Shown here: positions 10,043 to 20,573 of the stretch, one piece after another
How the letters are laid out: each line of letters opens with the position of its first letter
How positions within the stretch are numbered: the first letter of the stretch is position 1
DNA from: Bacteroidota bacterium
GTDB lineage: Bacteria > Bacteroidota > Bacteroidia > AKYH767-A > OLB10
Direction: 5' to 3'
DNA: 64,000 nt
NCBI GenBank assembly: GCA_016713445.1
Contig: JADJPB010000008.1
Coordinates: 186,001 to 250,000 of the forward strand
The notes under the pieces: model-generated
What the model saw: only the letters and a program-made list of their open reading frames with translations
What the model was told of the DNA's origin: nothing
The model's database searches: none
Translations under genes and position numbers: made by a program

Positions 10043-10632
10043 CGCCTCTGAAAGTTATTAAAAATAATTCTACTTAAACTAGTTTCATTTTTTAAAATAT
10101 AACTTCCTTTAGGCAAAGCTAATATTTGGTTATAATTAAGTTTACCAAAGTCTTGCCCTAAGTAAGAGTAAACAAAATAAATTTCATCTGGTTATAAGAA
10201 TGATGTTACATGATTAGTATGAGTAGCTGTTTCTGCTTCATTTAGTAAATTAGGGTTTGCATATCGAGCCGAAAAACAAGCAGGACGGGTATAAAAATTA
10301 GGAGCTCGATCTTGGATTCTCAATGTGTCTAATGTGGCTAGTCCATATTTAAAGAAGGCGTACCCATCGATTTTTGTTGATGCATTCCAATTTGGATAAT
10401 TTGGCAAAATTATCGTTTGAACATAATGTGGTACTTGATCCCTAAAAATATTCTGAGCTTCGGTTAAATAATGTTGTTGAGGCCAAGTTCCAGTACCTTG
10501 TAACCATCTACCTAAATAAATGGTAGTATCGTTTACATCTAAAGAATCCTCCGCCGAAAACATGGGCCAAATATTACTCATGGTGGTATTGTTTCCATAA
10601 TGGTAAATGCGCTCGGCGGTTTGGACACTCAT
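10039..10632 (-). pseudogene. Copy A3, truncated by a nonsense codon
   Basis: Identical in layout to copy A2 (ATG 10632, MSVQTAERIYHYGN), but the codon for Glu after VTSFL is TAA instead of GAA, so the ORF stops at 10192. The rest of the gene is still present down to the TGA overlapping the B3 start (ATGA). It lacks the signal peptide that copy A1 has. A single substitution could be an assembly error between near-identical repeats, or real decay of a redundant copy. Confidence 0.6.
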
Positions 10633-10669
10633 TCTTGTTTTTGCCTTTTAAGTTTTTGACGTTTCTGAT

Positions 10670-12013
10670 TTACTCCATCACCAACTTCCCCGTACTAATA
10701 ATCTGCTTTTCATTGGAGATGGTATAAAAGTAAAATCCGGGAGGTGCATTGTTTCGATGAATTGCATGCGGCCAGGAGGTAATATCTTCTTCCCACATTA
10801 ATACACCCCGACTATCATACAATCGAATGTTATTGTTTTTTAATTTAGGCAAATTAATATCCGAAAAAGTAATTTGTGTTGTTTGTAGCATAGGATTGGG
10901 GTAACAATAGCTTTTTAAAAGTTGATTTTCTACTTCGAACAAACCTGTGGTTACCAAACCCAGCGAGTCTGTTTTTACTACATATAAATTTTGAACTCCG
11001 AAAGAATCAATTAATCCACAAAGCATGTAGCCCCCGTCGCTGGTTTGGATCACGTCGTTGCTTTCATATCCGATACCTGCAAAAAGGGGATAAAATGAAA
11101 ATTGTTTGCCCACATTATAGTCCCTGCTGTATCTGCTTTTATTAAAGCATACCCATTCCAGCACCTGACATAATTAAATTTCCATCTAGTTGAGTGGTAA
11201 TACGAGAATAAGCGGGAGCAACATTTTTTTCCAAATACTATCTCCTGTTGCAGAAATCTTATATAAGCTTAAAGTCATCCACAATGCAACCACACCTCCA
11301 TCTGGAGTTGGTTCTATATCTGTAAAAATAAACATGCCACTATTATAAAATGTTTTATACCAAATTACAAAACCCATAGAATCCAATTTAGCTACATACA
11401 TTGGATCAACAAATCCGCCACCGGCATTTCCACAAATAAAATACCCGCCATCTAAACTGTGCTTCACCGAATACAATCCGCTCAAACCATAACTTCGACT
11501 CCAAATGATGTTTCCAGAGCTGTCTACTTTTAAAAGATCGGGGTAGGAGTCGTTGTAGCAGGCGATGACAAAAGTGGAGTCGTTTTCTATCAGAACATCT
11601 CTTCCTGAATCAATACCATTATTGCCAAAGTATATTTAAATAGTTACGCATTCCTTGATAAGTCTACTTTAAATAAATACATCACCACCAGATTGACATT
11701 ACAAGCAGTACTAATTCCAGTAACAATTAAATTGCTAGCGTATCAATTTCCATTCCTTTTACACCTAAACCGCAATTTCAAAAAGTATTTAAAGTATCAC
11801 CAATTGAATCAAGTTGCCATACCATTGTTTGAGACACAGAAGGTTATAACAATCTTGTTCCAACTATATATGTTTTATTTGAAAGTTCTCTGATAATTGT
11901 TCCAAAATGATTATTATTGCGAGTCGATAAATTCGTTGAAACGTAGTTTGCTGACCAAAAAGGTTGGTGCAAAACAACAAGATTAAACAAATTACATTTG
12001 GTATGACTTTCAT
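10670..12013 (-). pseudogene. Degenerate copy B2 of the DGG-repeat T9SS protein
   Basis: The signal-peptide start (ATG 12013), the central blades (11186-11485) and the complete sorting domain (10670-11164, ending GKLVME) match copy B1. The stretch 11490-11990 carries many indels and has no open frame. I see no way to restore one frame with a few edits, so it is either a decaying copy or a poorly resolved repeat consensus. Confidence 0.6.
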
Positions 12014-12603
12014 CGCCTCTGAAAGTTATTAAAAATAATTCTACTTAAACTAGTTTCATTTTTTAAAATATAACTTCCTTTAGGCAAAGCTAATATTTGG
12101 TTATAATTAAGTTTACCAAAGTCTTGCCCTAAGTAAGAGTAAACAAAATAAATTTCATCTGGTTCTAAGAATGATGTTACATGATTAGTATGAGTAGCTG
12201 TTTCTGCTTCATTTAGTAAATTAGGGTTTGCATATCGAGCCGAAAAACAAGCAGGGCGGGTATAAAAATTAGGAGTTCGATCTTGGATTCTCAATGTGTC
12301 TAATGTGGCTAGTCCATATTTAAAGAAGGCATAACCCTCAATTTTAAGTGTTGCGTTCCAACTAGGATTTAGATTTGGAATTACAATTTGATAATAATCA
12401 GGAAGCTGATCCCTAAAAATATTCTGAGCTTCGGTTAAATAATGTTGTTGAGGCCAAGTTCCAGTACCTTGTAACCATCTACCTAAATAAATGGTAGTAT
12501 CGTTTACATCTAAAGAATCCTCCGCCGAAAACATGGGCCAAATATTACTCATGGTGGTATTGTTTCCATAATGGTAAATGCGCTCGGCGGTTTGGACACT
12601 CAT
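12010..12603 (-). CDS. Copy A2, leaderless truncated form of A1
   Basis: 197 residues, intact. From AERIYHYGNNTTMSNIWPMF onward it matches A1. The first five residues (MSVQT) come from the duplication junction and replace the A1 signal peptide and first 85 or so residues. No family recognised; conserved features include a Trp/Tyr-rich middle (GYAFFKYGLATLDTLRI, FYTRPACFSARYAN) and a C-terminal EPDEIYFVYSYLGQDFGKL. It overlaps the next gene by ATGA. Without a signal peptide it should remain in the cytoplasm if it is made at all. Confidence 0.55.
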   Translation of the reverse strand: MSVQTAERIYHYGNNTTMSNIWPMFSAEDSLDVNDTTIYLGRWLQGTGTWPQQHYLTEAQNIFRDQLPDYYQIVIPNLNPSWNATLKIEGYAFFKYGLATLDTLRIQDRTPNFYTRPACFSARYANPNLLNEAETATHTNHVTSFLEPDEIYFVYSYLGQDFGKLNYNQILALPKGSYILKNETSLSRIIFNNFQRR

Positions 12604-12639
12604 TCTTGTTTTTCCTTTTAAGTTTTTGACGTTTCTGAT

Positions 12640-13982
12640 TTACTCCATCACCAACTTCCCCGTACTAATAATCCGCTTTTCATTGGAGATGGTATAAAAG
12701 TAAAATCCGGGAGGTGCATTGTTTCGATGAATTGCATGCGGCCAGGAGGTAATATCTTCTTCCCGCATTAATACACCCCGACTATCATACAATCGAATGT
12801 TATTGTTTTTTAATTCAGGCAAATTAATATCCGAAAAAGTAATTTGTGTTGTTTGTAGCATAGGATTGGGGTAACAATAACTTTTTAAAAGTTGATTTTC
12901 TACTTCGAACAAACCTGTGGTTACCAAACCCAGCGAGTCTGTTTTTACTACATATAAATTTTGGACACCGAAAGAATCAATTAATCCGCAAAGCATGTAG
13001 CCCCCGTCGCTGGTTTGGATCACGTCGTTGCTTTCATATCCGATACCTGGAGTAAAGGGATAAAATGAAAATTGTTTTCCCACATTATAGTCCCGCTAGT
13101 AGCCGCTTTTACTAAAGCCATACCCATTCCAGCACCTGTCATTATTAAATTTCCATCTAGCGTTGAAGTAATACGGCTGTAAGTGGGATAAACATTTTTT
13201 TTCCAGAGACTATCTCCTGTTGCAGAAATCTTATATAAACTTGCTTGATCACACAATGCAACCACACCTCCATCTGGAGTTGGTTCTATATCTGTAAAAA
13301 TAAACATGCCACTATTATAAAATGTTTTATACCAAATTACAAAACCCATAGAATCCAATTTAGCTACATACATTGGATCAACAAATCCGCTACCGGCATT
13401 TCCACAAATAAAATACCCGCCATCTAAACTGTGCTTCACCGAATACAATCCGCTCAAACCATAACTTCGACTCCAAATGATGTTTCCAGAGCTGTCTACT
13501 TTTAAAAGATCGGGGTAGGAGTCGTTGTAGCAGGCGATGACAAAAGTGGAGTCGTTTTCTATCAGAACATCTCTTCCTCTGTCGATACTACTATTTCCAA
13601 AGGTATGTGAAAACATTAACGCACCTTGTGTATCAATTCCAGTTAAAAAAACATCGCCAGCATTGCCATTACAAGCCGAACTAATTCCAGTGACTACTAA
13701 ATTCCCTAGCTTATCAATTTCTAATGCATCTACACCACCTCCACAAGTTCGAAAAGTCTTTATAGTGTCACCAAATATGTTTAAATGCCAAAATAATGTT
13801 TGGGATGTAGTTGCAAAAAACAATCGACCACCTACTATATAACTACTATCAGAAAGTTCGCGTACTACAGTACCATAAGTATCCATATTTCTAGGATATA
13901 TTCGTTGAAATGTAGTTTGCTGACCAAAAAGGTTGGTGCAAAACAACAAGATTAAACCAATTACATTTGGTATAACTTTCAT
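12640..13982 (-). CDS. T9SS-sorted DGG-repeat secreted protein, copy B1
   Basis: The best-preserved B copy. It has signal peptide MKVIPNVIGLILLFCTNLFG, propeller-like repeats with DGG or DGN turns (SLDGGYFICGNAG, TPDGGVVAL, TLDGNLIMTGAG, TSDGGYMLCG), then a Por-secretion C-terminal sorting domain (YPNPM, DSRGVLM, GFYFYTISNEKRIISTGKL). The frame changes near 13080 (GTIMW to KQFSFYPFTPGIG) in a G/A run. Its ATG overlaps the stop of A1 (ATGA), so the pair is translationally coupled. Role unknown; exported by T9SS. Confidence 0.75.
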
Positions 13983-14844
13983 CGCCTCTGAAAGTTATTA
14001 AAAATAATTCTACTTAAACTAGTTTCATTTTTTAAAATATAACTTCCTTTAGGCAAAGCTAATATTTGGTTATAATTAAGTTTACCAAAGTCTTGCCCTA
14101 AGTAAGAGTAAACAAAATAAATTTCATCTGGTTCTAAGAATGTTGTTGCATGATTAGTATGAGTAGCTGTTTCTGCTTCATTTAGTAAATTAGGGTTTGC
14201 ATATCGAGCCGAAAAACAAGCAGGGCGGGTATAAAAATTAGGAGTTCGATCTTGGATTCTCAATGTGTCTAATGTGGCTAGTCCATATTTAAAGAAGGCA
14301 TAACCCTCAATTTTTAAGTGTTGCGTTCAACTAGGATTTAGATTTGGAATTACAATTTTGATAATAATCAGGAAGCTGATCCCTAAAAATATTCTGAGCT
14401 TCGGTTAAATAATGTTGTTGAGGCCAAGTTCCAGTACCTTGTAACCATCTACCTAAATAAATGGTAGTATCGTTTACATTTAAAGAATCCTCCGCCGAAA
14501 ACATGGGCCAAATATTACTCATGGTGGTATTGTTTCCATAATGGCAAATGCGCTCGGCGAGTTCTGCTAAATCAGACCATCCTGTCATAAATCGTGTAGG
14601 TTCTTGTGTTATAAAACATTAAACGCGCCAATAAAATGCCTCTTTGCTCCTCTGCCGTATTATAAACGGTACCTACCATAATCACATCACCATCGGCGAG
14701 TATTTTTATCTCTCCCGATGTATAAGACAACTCGTCACTGGAAAGAAGCTGCTGCCAATTTATTTGGGCTTCTTGGGCAAGTGATTTCGATATAGAAGAT
14801 AAGGTTGTCACAACAACCACCATCATTAAAACTCGATTTTTCAT
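13979..14844 (-). CDS. Copy A1, full-length secreted protein of unknown function
   Basis: The parental A gene. It starts with a signal peptide (MKNRVLMMVVVVTTLSSISK, cleaved near LAQEAQ) and continues through GEIKILADGDVIMVGTVYN and LLARLMFYNTRTYTIYDRM, then GWSDLAELAERICHYGNN and the region shared with A2 and A3. The frame is broken at about 14585, 14350 and 14320 by small indels, so four short ORFs appear. The first 90 residues resemble the start of a secreted repeat protein; the remainder matches no family I know. It lies upstream of B1 in the same operon. Confidence 0.6.
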
Positions 14845-14998
14845 GAGTATATATTTTAAAATTATATTAAAATGGATGGGAACATAAGATCAAATATAAA
14901 TTGAACGATAAAATACTAGCATAAATAAAATCAATTTATTAATTATTGCATTGTTTTTCTATTTTTATAGACAAATTCAAAAAGAATCACTCAAAAAT

Positions 14999-15535
14999 AT
15001 GTCAACAGCAGACCCCCGCTACCCCATCGGCAAATACGTACCGCCAGCCAACTTTGCCAAAGAAATCATGAAAGAATGGCTTGACGTTATTGCAACGTTT
15101 CCTACACAAATGGAATTGGCAGTGAAAGACCTGAATGATGATCATCTCGACACACCCTATCGTGATGGTGGTTGGACAGTTCGTCAAGTAGTACATCATG
15201 TTGCAGATAGCCATATGAACGCTTACATTCGCTTTAAGCTTACTTTGACAGAAGAAAATCCTACTATTAAACCTTACCAAGAAGAACGTTGGGCAGAACT
15301 CGCCGATTCGAAATTCGGAACACTGGAAGACACATTGATGTTGTTAAAAGTGTTGCACAGCAAATGGAGTCATGTCATGCAAAATATGGAAGAAGAAGAA
15401 TGGGATCGCGTTTTTACACACCCAGAGTATAATCGCACAACAAACTTAAAATTCAATCTCGGGCTCTACGCATGGCATTGCAGGCATCATGAGGCACATA
15501 TTACTCATTTGCGGAGTCGGAAAGGATGGGCTTAG
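14999..15535 (+). CDS. DinB/YfiT-like putative metal-dependent hydrolase
   Basis: The 178-residue four-helix-bundle protein of the DinB-like (YfiT/BstA) superfamily shows histidines that typically bind a metal ion: VRQVVHHVADSH (about 15178-15215) and WHCRHHEAHITHL near the C-terminus. The start is set at the ATG at 14999 (MSTADPRYPIGKYVPP) because the family begins there; the upstream 16 codons are unlikely to be translated. Some relatives are thiol S-transferases (for example with bacillithiol), but the substrate cannot be read from sequence. Monocistronic. Confidence 0.85.
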   Translation: MSTADPRYPIGKYVPPANFAKEIMKEWLDVIATFPTQMELAVKDLNDDHLDTPYRDGGWTVRQVVHHVADSHMNAYIRFKLTLTEENPTIKPYQEERWAELADSKFGTLEDTLMLLKVLHSKWSHVMQNMEEEEWDRVFTHPEYNRTTNLKFNLGLYAWHCRHHEAHITHLRSRKGWA

Positions 15536-16125
15536 GTTTGATAGTGTTTATTTGAGGATATTGCTTTTTGCTTCGGGTGTTTTAGGATGTTAGATGTTAG
15601 ATGCTTGATCATGTGTTACTGAGTGCTGTGGTTATTTGTGAAAAACTTAGTATACTCTTTGCGCCTGCGCCTTCGCGAGAAAAATTGGCGTAAAGTAGCC
15701 TTTGCGAGAAAAATTTAACGGATTGAAACTTTGAATCGCTTTAGAATGAAGAATCAATATTCAACACTTACTTTTTCAATTTGATAGTGAGTATTGTCAA
15801 ATTAAAGTTCATAAAATTGCTCGCAGAGATTTTTATGTTTAATTCCAAATTTTATCAAATAAAATTAATTATTTAATTCCCTCTCCCTTGGAGAGGTCGC
15901 GAAGCCTCGCGAAGGGAGAGGCTTGAACAATAGGCTTACAATAATTTAATCGCATTCGAACAATGCTTTTTTCTTCGCCTATTTCTCTTCGCTAAATTTT
16001 CTCGCAAAGGCGCGAAGTCGCAAAGACTGCGCTCAGCAAAATTTTCTCGTAAAGGACGCAAAGTCAAAGATCCTAGTGTTGCAAGAAAATTTATCGAAGT
16101 AAAAATTGTTGTAACCTATCCCTTA
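15536..16125. repeat. Gene-free region with inverted CTTTGCG-type repeats
   Basis: No gene is seen. Imperfect inverted arms near 15656-15685 (CTTTGCGCCTGCGCCTTCGC, then GAGAAAAATT) and 15990-16025 are about 30 bases long, and a second pair (15692-15715 with 16036-16062) nests inside. In addition, CCTCTCCCTT (about 15881) pairs with AAGGGAGAGG (about 15913) in a local hairpin. Such repeats are frequent between Bacteroidota genes. Confidence 0.6.
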
Positions 16126-17170
16126 TTACTCAAAACGCAAACGATGAATCAAATAAATTAAAGTAGCGAATAAGAAAAAAGCAAATACTTGATGCAACAC
16201 ACCCAAGACAATGGGTACATTGAATAATAGTGTAAAAATTCCAAGTATCACTTGACTAAAAACGCCTATTAACAAAATATAGGTGGCCGATTTTTGTGCC
16301 GGATGTAAGTTGGGTTGTTTAAAAATTTTGAACGCGAATATTAAACTAAACAAAGTTACTATGTAAGCTAATCCGCGATGAATAAACTGCACACTTGCCA
16401 AATTGTTTAGCAAAGAAGAAATTCCATCTTTTTGAAATGAATATCCGATGGCTTCTGGAACCCAATCGTCGTACATTTTGGGCCAAGTATTGTAAATCAT
16501 TCCTGCTTTTGATCCTGCCACGAATGCGCCGTAGATAATTTGTACCGTAAGAAGTCCAAGTAAAACTTTAGCAGCGTTTCTAAATTGTGCCAACTCATTC
16601 CCATTGCTTGCCTTACGATCGATTAGTAAGGTGAGTGCTACCCAAAAGATATATCCGAACGTAATGAAAGCAAAGGTGAGATGAATCGCTAAACGGATAT
16701 GACTCACCCTCACGTTTTCCGTGAGTCCACTCGACACCATATACCATCCTAAAAATCCTTGTATCCCTCCGAGCGCAAACATAAACAACAACTTCGGGAG
16801 CACCTCTTTTGTAATCGCTTTCCGCCACAAAAAATAAATCAATCCCAACAAAAAAACCACGCCAATTAATCGACCAAACAAACGATGGATAAATTCCCAG
16901 AAATAGATGAATTTAAAATCGGAAATTGTAAAATGAGCATTTTGCTGTTTGTATTGCGGAATCTGCTTGTACTTTTCAAAAGCTTCATTCCATTGAGCAT
17001 CATTTAAGGGCGGAATACTGCCACTAATTACTTTCCATTCCGTTATCGACAATCCAGATCCGGTGAGTCGCGTAATACCCCCTACGACCACCATTCCAAA
17101 CACTAGAAAACAACCTGTAAACAGCCAAAGCAAAACCTGACTTTTATATTTTTTCTGAATGAATACTACT
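16126..17170 (-). CDS. ctaA: Heme A synthase, COX15/CtaA
   Basis: Inner-membrane enzyme that oxidises the C8 methyl of heme O to make heme A for cytochrome oxidase. It shows the family start LFTGCFLVFGMVVVGGITRLTGSGLSITEW (written here as landmark only), conserved heme-ligand histidines in WEFIHRLFGR, HIRLAIHLTFAF, QFIHRGLAY and VLGVLHQVFAF, and eight hydrophobic helices. The open frame as it stands starts at a TTG (17133). The upstream sequence reads from a GTG at about 17188 and needs one base removed from an A6 run near 17150, so the true N-terminus is uncertain and the end coordinate approximate. Confidence 0.9.
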
Positions 17171-17196
17171 TATTTCTGGTGACACGATATTAAATT

Positions 17197-18474
17197 TTAG
17201 GATGCAACAATTTCCTTCATCACGAGTTGAGCAGTGGTTCTGCTACGCTGCTCCAATAATATTTCACGTCCTTGTGATAAATTATCAATCGTAGATGGAT
17301 AATAATATCGGATTGTATACAATTGCAATCCTTCGTTATAACGCACCCAATAATCTTTCTTTAACAAATCAATCAGCTTTTTGGTTTTGTATTTGTCGTC
17401 ATCAAAACATACTGAAAAAGAGATGGCTGAATTTTGCATCAAGTTCATCTTTACACCACAATCAACAAACGTTTTAAAGATAGAGCTTAAGTTATCTTCG
17501 GCGATAAAAGCAAAATCTTTCGCTGCCAGAGAAACCAGCACCTGATTGCTTTTGAAAATGAAAGAGGGAACTTGCGGCTTTGTCGTTAAATCTTTGCCCA
17601 CAATTGTACCTTTTCCTTGCGGTTGTAAAAACGATTTTACATAAAGTGGAATATTCTTATTCTCGAGTGGCTTAATGGTTTTCGGATGAATCACAGAAGC
17701 ACCATAATACGCTAATTCAATGGCGTCATGATAACTCAATTGCTCGAGCTTTTGTGCATCATTAAAATATTTCGGATCAGCATTTAACACTCCGGGAACA
17801 TCCTTCCAGATGGTCACCGACTCCCCATCTAATAAATACGCAAGTATCGCGGCGGTATAATCAGATCCTTCCCTACCCAATGTAGTGGTAAAATTTTCAC
17901 TGGTGGCTCCGATAAATCCTTGGGTAACTACAATTGGATTACGATCATTGATGAGCGTCGGAAATAGTTGTTTCACTCGCTTTTCACTCTCCTCCCAATC
18001 TACCTTTCCTTCACGATAGGTATTATCGGTGTGGATACAATCACGAATATCTAACCACTTGCATGCGATACCTTGATCATCCAAATACGATTGAACAATC
18101 GTAGTTGAAATTAATTCTCCGACCGCTACAATTTGATCATACACAAAATCAAAAGCGCGCGGCTCTTCTTCCAGTACCCAATCGATCTCCACAAAAAAAT
18201 TATTTACCTTTCCATATACTGCAGCATTCGTATCGGGAAATAATACTTCCAAAATAGTATCATGATATGCACGCACTTCATTTAAAAAAGAAGCCGCTTC
18301 TCCCGTTTTACCGCAATGCGCTTTCACCACTTTCTCCAATCCGTTAGTCGTTTTACCCATCGCAGAAATAACCACCACCAAGGGCTCGCCAGGAAACAAC
18401 CGAATAATTTCAGCGACATTTTTTACTGAATCTGCATCCTTCACCGATGCACCACCAAACTTAAATACTTTCAT
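17197..18474 (-). CDS. lysC: Aspartate kinase
   Basis: Phosphorylates aspartate, the first step toward lysine, threonine, methionine and diaminopimelate. 425 residues: N-terminal kinase domain with KFGGASVKDADSV (nucleotide site), TTLGREGSDYTAAILA and WKDVPGVLNADPK, followed by an ACT-type regulatory region (from about residue 300). Monofunctional, without a fused homoserine dehydrogenase. It fits with the aspartate-semialdehyde dehydrogenase at 52751, the next step of the pathway. The acetyltransferase upstream is 23 bases away on the same strand. Confidence 0.93.
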   Translation of the reverse strand: MKVFKFGGASVKDADSVKNVAEIIRLFPGEPLVVVISAMGKTTNGLEKVVKAHCGKTGEAASFLNEVRAYHDTILEVLFPDTNAAVYGKVNNFFVEIDWVLEEEPRAFDFVYDQIVAVGELISTTIVQSYLDDQGIACKWLDIRDCIHTDNTYREGKVDWEESEKRVKQLFPTLINDRNPIVVTQGFIGATSENFTTTLGREGSDYTAAILAYLLDGESVTIWKDVPGVLNADPKYFNDAQKLEQLSYHDAIELAYYGASVIHPKTIKPLENKNIPLYVKSFLQPQGKGTIVGKDLTTKPQVPSFIFKSNQVLVSLAAKDFAFIAEDNLSSIFKTFVDCGVKMNLMQNSAISFSVCFDDDKYKTKKLIDLLKKDYWVRYNEGLQLYTIRYYYPSTIDNLSQGREILLEQRSRTTAQLVMKEIVAS

Positions 18475-18497
18475 GATCTACTTTTCTACTTCAATAA

Positions 18498-18965
18498 TTA
18501 AAAACTATTAATTTGATCTTCGGTCAATTTGCAATTTATCCACTCTCCATCCATATTCGCCTGATACTTTTTATAAAATTGAATGGCGGGTTCATTCCAA
18601 TCTAACACTTGCCAGTGCAACTGTTTTGCATTCATCTTTCGCGAGTCCTTCACCACCGCATCAAACAACAAACTACCTATTCTCTTTCCACGCATACTTT
18701 CTGTTACGACGATATCGTCTAAGTAAATACCTCGCCCTTTCCAAGTTGAATATTTCAAGTGATAAATAGCAGTGCCTACAATTTTCTTCTCGACCTCTGC
18801 TACCAAACAAAAAAAGACAGGATTTTCACCAAATCCATCTATTAACATATCCGTCACACTATTAGTCACTTCATTGGGTGCCTTCTCGAAAACTGCCAAC
18901 TCATAAATTAACGCATGCACCGAGGGCATGTCCTCTTTCGTACCTTTGCGAACTGAAATATTCAT
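18498..18965 (-). CDS. GNAT family N-acetyltransferase
   Basis: 155 residues with the GNAT fold: acetyl-CoA loop in VTESMRGKRIGSLLFDAV and the conserved ending WNEPAIQFYKKYQA. The pattern (IYELAVFEKAPNEV, YHLKYSTWKGRGIYLDDI) is that of the diamine/spermidine acetyltransferase (SAT)-like subgroup, so a small amine or thialysine-like substrate is possible but not proven. A TACTTTTG box (TAnnTTTG) lies only a few bases before the ATG, which would give a nearly leaderless mRNA. Confidence 0.85.
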   Translation of the reverse strand: MNISVRKGTKEDMPSVHALIYELAVFEKAPNEVTNSVTDMLIDGFGENPVFFCLVAEVEKKIVGTAIYHLKYSTWKGRGIYLDDIVVTESMRGKRIGSLLFDAVVKDSRKMNAKQLHWQVLDWNEPAIQFYKKYQANMDGEWINCKLTEDQINSF

Positions 18966-19007
18966 GGCTGCAAAAGTAAATCATTCTTGCCCTCCACATA
19001 ACATAAA

Positions 19008-19771
19008 ATGAAACTACATTATAGAATAATTGGTGAAGGAAATCCTGTTCTCCTCCTCCACGGACTCTTTGGGATGAGCGATAATTTACAAAGCTTTGGT
19101 CGTCAACTCGCTGAAAAAAATCATCAAGTCATAATTGTTGATTTAAGAAACCACGGACAATCGCCTCACGATGAAATTCATACTTATCAGGATATGGCTG
19201 AAGATATTGCAGCTCTTCTGCATGACTTGAAATTAAACAAAGTCGACATTATCGGACATAGCATGGGCGGAAAAGTAGTATTGAAGCTATTAAATTCCCA
19301 CGCAGAAAAATCAACAAAGCGGTTGTGATCGATATTGCACCCTGGTATTACCCTGTGCATCATCGAGAAATTTTAGATGCATTACTGTCCATCGACTTAA
19401 ATATTATTCGAACACGCAAAGATGCTGAGCGTGCATTAGGTGATAAAATTAAAGATCAAGGAACATTATTCTTCTTACTAAAAAATTTATACTGGCAAGC
19501 GCCAGATCAACTCGCCTGGCGATTTAATTTACATGCCATCAATCGGCAAATTGAAAATGTGGGAGAAGACACTTGGCCTGATCAAATAAATACTACGCCG
19601 TTGCTTTTTATTAGAGGAGAAAAATCTAATTACATCGACCCCTATCGCATGAATGAAATTTTAAAATGGTTTCCGAATGCGGAGTTGACAGAAATAAAAA
19701 ATTCGGGGCATTGGGTGCATGCGGAGCAGCCGGCGGCTTTGTTAGCAGTGGTGGGGGAGTATTTATCCTAG
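19008..19771 (+). CDS. Alpha/beta-fold hydrolase (YbfF-like esterase)
   Basis: Catalytic features are visible: oxyanion region LLLHGLFGMSDNL, VDLRNHGQSPH, nucleophile elbow IGHSMGGKV, and the catalytic His in NSGHWVHAEQP near the end. The frame changes at about 19310-19318 in an A5 run (NSHAEKS in frame 1, EKINKAVVIDIAPWYYP in frame 2). Joined, the product is about 254 residues, the size of the acyl-CoA/ester hydrolase family around YbfF. The physiological ester is unknown. It is transcribed divergently from the GNAT gene. Confidence 0.87.
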
Positions 19772-19800
19772 GTGTCTAGTGGCTGAAGCCCCGAGCTAAT

Positions 19801-20376
19801 CTACTTCCACTCGAAGCTCTTTAACATGTGCAGCACATCTTCGCGCAAATAATCCTGCACAGGCGCTAATGAATCTGCATTGGGAAGCACATTAAAATAG
19901 ATAGCACCACGTAAAAAATGATTCACGCTATCGGTCACAAAAAATTGTGTGGCAGAAGCTGCATCACCACCCAAGCTGTAAATAACTCCACTCACTCCAG
20001 GTTTAAATTGGATCACCTGTTCATCAATAGAACTTGCTCGTGCAGTATGTTTATATACTAACGTATGTGTGTCTTCTAAATATTTATCGACATCACCATG
20101 CAAGGGTTTATAGGTTAAATACAATTGCGCATTTAACTTCGGCATGATCAAATAATACCAACACGGTTCAGCTAATGAGTTTGTATCCTTCACGGCAATG
20201 GCGTAATCTGGAATTTCAAATTTGAAAGGGCATCCTGCCGGATCAAACATTTCAAAAGTTCGTTCGGGCAATTCAATTCTAAAAAATCCGCGGGGTTTAG
20301 GGTGTGTTTCTTCTTCACCGCAGGAAGAAATCAACACATTACACATTATAAATACAATTAGAATTTTTATTTTCAT
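19801..20376 (-). CDS. gldD: Gliding motility lipoprotein GldD
   Basis: Lipoprotein needed for gliding and T9SS function in Bacteroidota. The signal peptide (MKIKILIVFIMCNVL) ends in the lipobox ISSC. The mature part starts with the family block PKPRGFFRIELPER and keeps CPFKFEIPDYA and CWYYLIMP. About 191 residues from ATG 20376; an upstream in-frame Met (20403) adds nine residues and is less likely. Its presence supports a T9SS-bearing gliding lineage, in line with the many sorting domains in the window. Confidence 0.92.
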   Translation of the reverse strand: MKIKILIVFIMCNVLISSCGEEETHPKPRGFFRIELPERTFEMFDPAGCPFKFEIPDYAIAVKDTNSLAEPCWYYLIMPKLNAQLYLTYKPLHGDVDKYLEDTHTLVYKHTARASSIDEQVIQFKPGVSGVIYSLGGDAASATQFFVTDSVNHFLRGAIYFNVLPNADSLAPVQDYLREDVLHMLKSFEWK

Positions 20377-20403
20377 GGAGCAGCAAAGATGGATTTTTTT
20401 CAA

Positions 20404-20573
20404 TTAAGTCCCGATAGTTATCGGGATCAGAATGCAGAATTAAGAATGCAGAATTAAATGCCAGAATTAAGAATTAAGTCCAGATAGTTATCGGGATCAG
20501 TTGCTAAGCTTCGCGACGAGTATCGAGTATCGAGCGCGAATCATGGCGATAAGAATTTTAGCTTATACTATTC
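20404..20573. repeat. Two copies of a CCCGATA-type hairpin and AATTAAG repeats
   Basis: CCCGATAGTTATCGGG (about 20410-20425) is an almost perfect palindrome. A second copy with one changed base (CAGATAGTTATCGGG) is at about 20482. Between them, direct repeats of GAATGCAGAATTAAG occur. No gene is seen. Compact palindromes of this kind are typical intergenic repeats. Confidence 0.65.

Larger units (their letters stand above)
8694..14566 (-). repeat. Three tandem copies of a two-gene unit (period about 1.97 kb)
   Basis: Stop codons of the B genes lie at 8696, 10670 and 12640, and starts of the truncated A genes at 10632 and 12603, so the period is about 1.97 kb. Copies share long near-identical stretches. 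The repeated segment begins at the sequence CGCCGAGCGC inside gene A (about 14566, 12590 and 10620 on the - strand) and ends just after the stop of gene B. At the two internal joins, about 40 bases of new sequence supply the ATG of the truncated A copies. Copy 2 is the most degraded in the middle (11500-12000). Confidence 0.9.

Noticed and set aside
8694..14566. Tandem array considered as a CRISPR or IS array
   Set aside because: The period is about 1.97 kb with coding units; no transposase, terminal inverted repeats or short spacers.
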